A DNA stretch of 64,000 nucleotides from Skeletonema tropicum (taxonomy: Eukaryota; Bacillariophyta; Thalassiosirophyceae; Thalassiosirales; Thalassiosiraceae). Below are positions 63,709-64,000 of the stretch, in pieces. Both the position numbers and the translations under genes were made by a program. The first letter of the stretch is position 1. Every line of letters starts with the position of its first letter. The DNA is taken from assembly GCA_037178625.1 (NCBI GenBank), contig CM074127.1, positions 1,550,001-1,614,000 of the forward strand. Reading direction: 5' to 3'. The notes under the pieces were generated by a model, which saw nothing but the letters and a program-made list of their open reading frames with translations, did not search any database and was not told the origin of the DNA.

Positions 63709-64000
63709 ACATCGTAGCTGATCTGAGCGTTCCTAATTGAGCTGACCTGGAGCACCACATTACACCATATCGTATATATCGTCGTCAATATGTGCATGAG
63801 CCGCTTCTAGCCCAATATAGTCGATGGTGATACTATACAAGCATTTGAGCGCTGCTCAGTCAGATATCTTTTGTTCATGCGAAGCTACAACGTCGTAGCT
63901 GATCTGAGCGGTCCAATTTGAGCTGGCCCAGAGCACTACATTCTCTCATATCGTATCTGTCATCCTCAATATGCGCATGAGCCGCTTGTAGTGGCCCATT
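63709..64000 (-). repeat. Inverted, diverged copies of the ~186-bp satellite (runs off window)
   Basis: On the minus strand two units match the 32.7-34.8 kb array: aatgggccacta, agcggctcat, gatacgatatg, ggtgct, agctca, and cagatcagctacgatgttg. The marker gctgatctgagcg recurs at 63717 and 63898, a 181-bp period. The second unit reaches the window edge, so more copies may follow. Confidence 0.85.

Overview
This is nuclear DNA of a photosynthetic eukaryote, most likely a centric diatom of the Thalassiosira/Skeletonema type. The evidence is: short GT-AG introns (about 75-155 nt); plastid-type presequences with an Ala-Phe junction (QAFAPP, NAFVAP, VAFQP); two proteins with 'helicase-associated' (HA) repeats and Gln-rich tails; a DUF6824-like fragment; and a fused AdoMet decarboxylase/aminopropyltransferase of the kind linked to diatom long-chain polyamines. 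Species cannot be assigned from sequence alone. Genes are packed tightly, many in convergent pairs 27-190 bp apart.

Layout. 1-5804 (-): N-terminal 1,934 residues of a BRWD/PHIP-like WD40-CryptoTudor-bromodomain protein that runs off the window. 7099-8973 (+): HA-repeat protein. 9125-11412 (-): VIT/CCC1 iron transporter with a long N-terminal extension. 11880-12503 (+) and 13157-13715 (-): convergent paralogues of a small plastid-targeted family I do not recognise. 14326-15787 (+): unknown gene containing a 500-N gap. 16727-17344 (+): unknown. 17533-20727 (-): SH3b-like repeat protein. 21326-24529 (+): PPR protein. 24557-25877 (-): plastid fructose-1,6-bisphosphatase. 27647-30355 (+): class C GPCR. 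32.7-34.8 kb: satellite array of ~186-bp units. 35380-37895 (+): TBC1D20-like RabGAP. 38281-40155 (+): choline-transporter-like protein. 40293-40850 (-): POLE4/Dpb3-like histone-fold protein. 41-45 kb: mobile-element nest (hAT-like element, foldback element, tRNA-derived SINE). 45106-47439 (+): AdoMetDC-aminopropyltransferase fusion. 47881-52822 (+): NCoR-like two-SANT protein. 52890-53831 (-): DUF218 protein. 54369-56634 (+): CXC-PDZ-HA protein. 56721-58868 (-): VPS9-domain Rab5 GEF. 59-64 kb: gene fragments, two identical tRNA-Lys(CTT) genes in a ~1.1 kb duplication, and inverted copies of the satellite.

The genes do not form a pathway cluster. Recurring themes are chromatin (BRWD-like, NCoR-like, POLE4-like, CXC-HA), membrane traffic (TBC1D20-like, VPS9) and membrane transport or sensing (VIT, CTL, class C GPCR).

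Data quality. Six genes show single-base frame breaks between halves that are plainly one protein (PPR x3, FBPase x1, NCoR-like x3, CXC x1, the gapped gene x1, probably the SH3b N-terminus x1). Several lie in short homopolymers. The simplest reading is draft-sequence indels, not pseudogenes or recoding.
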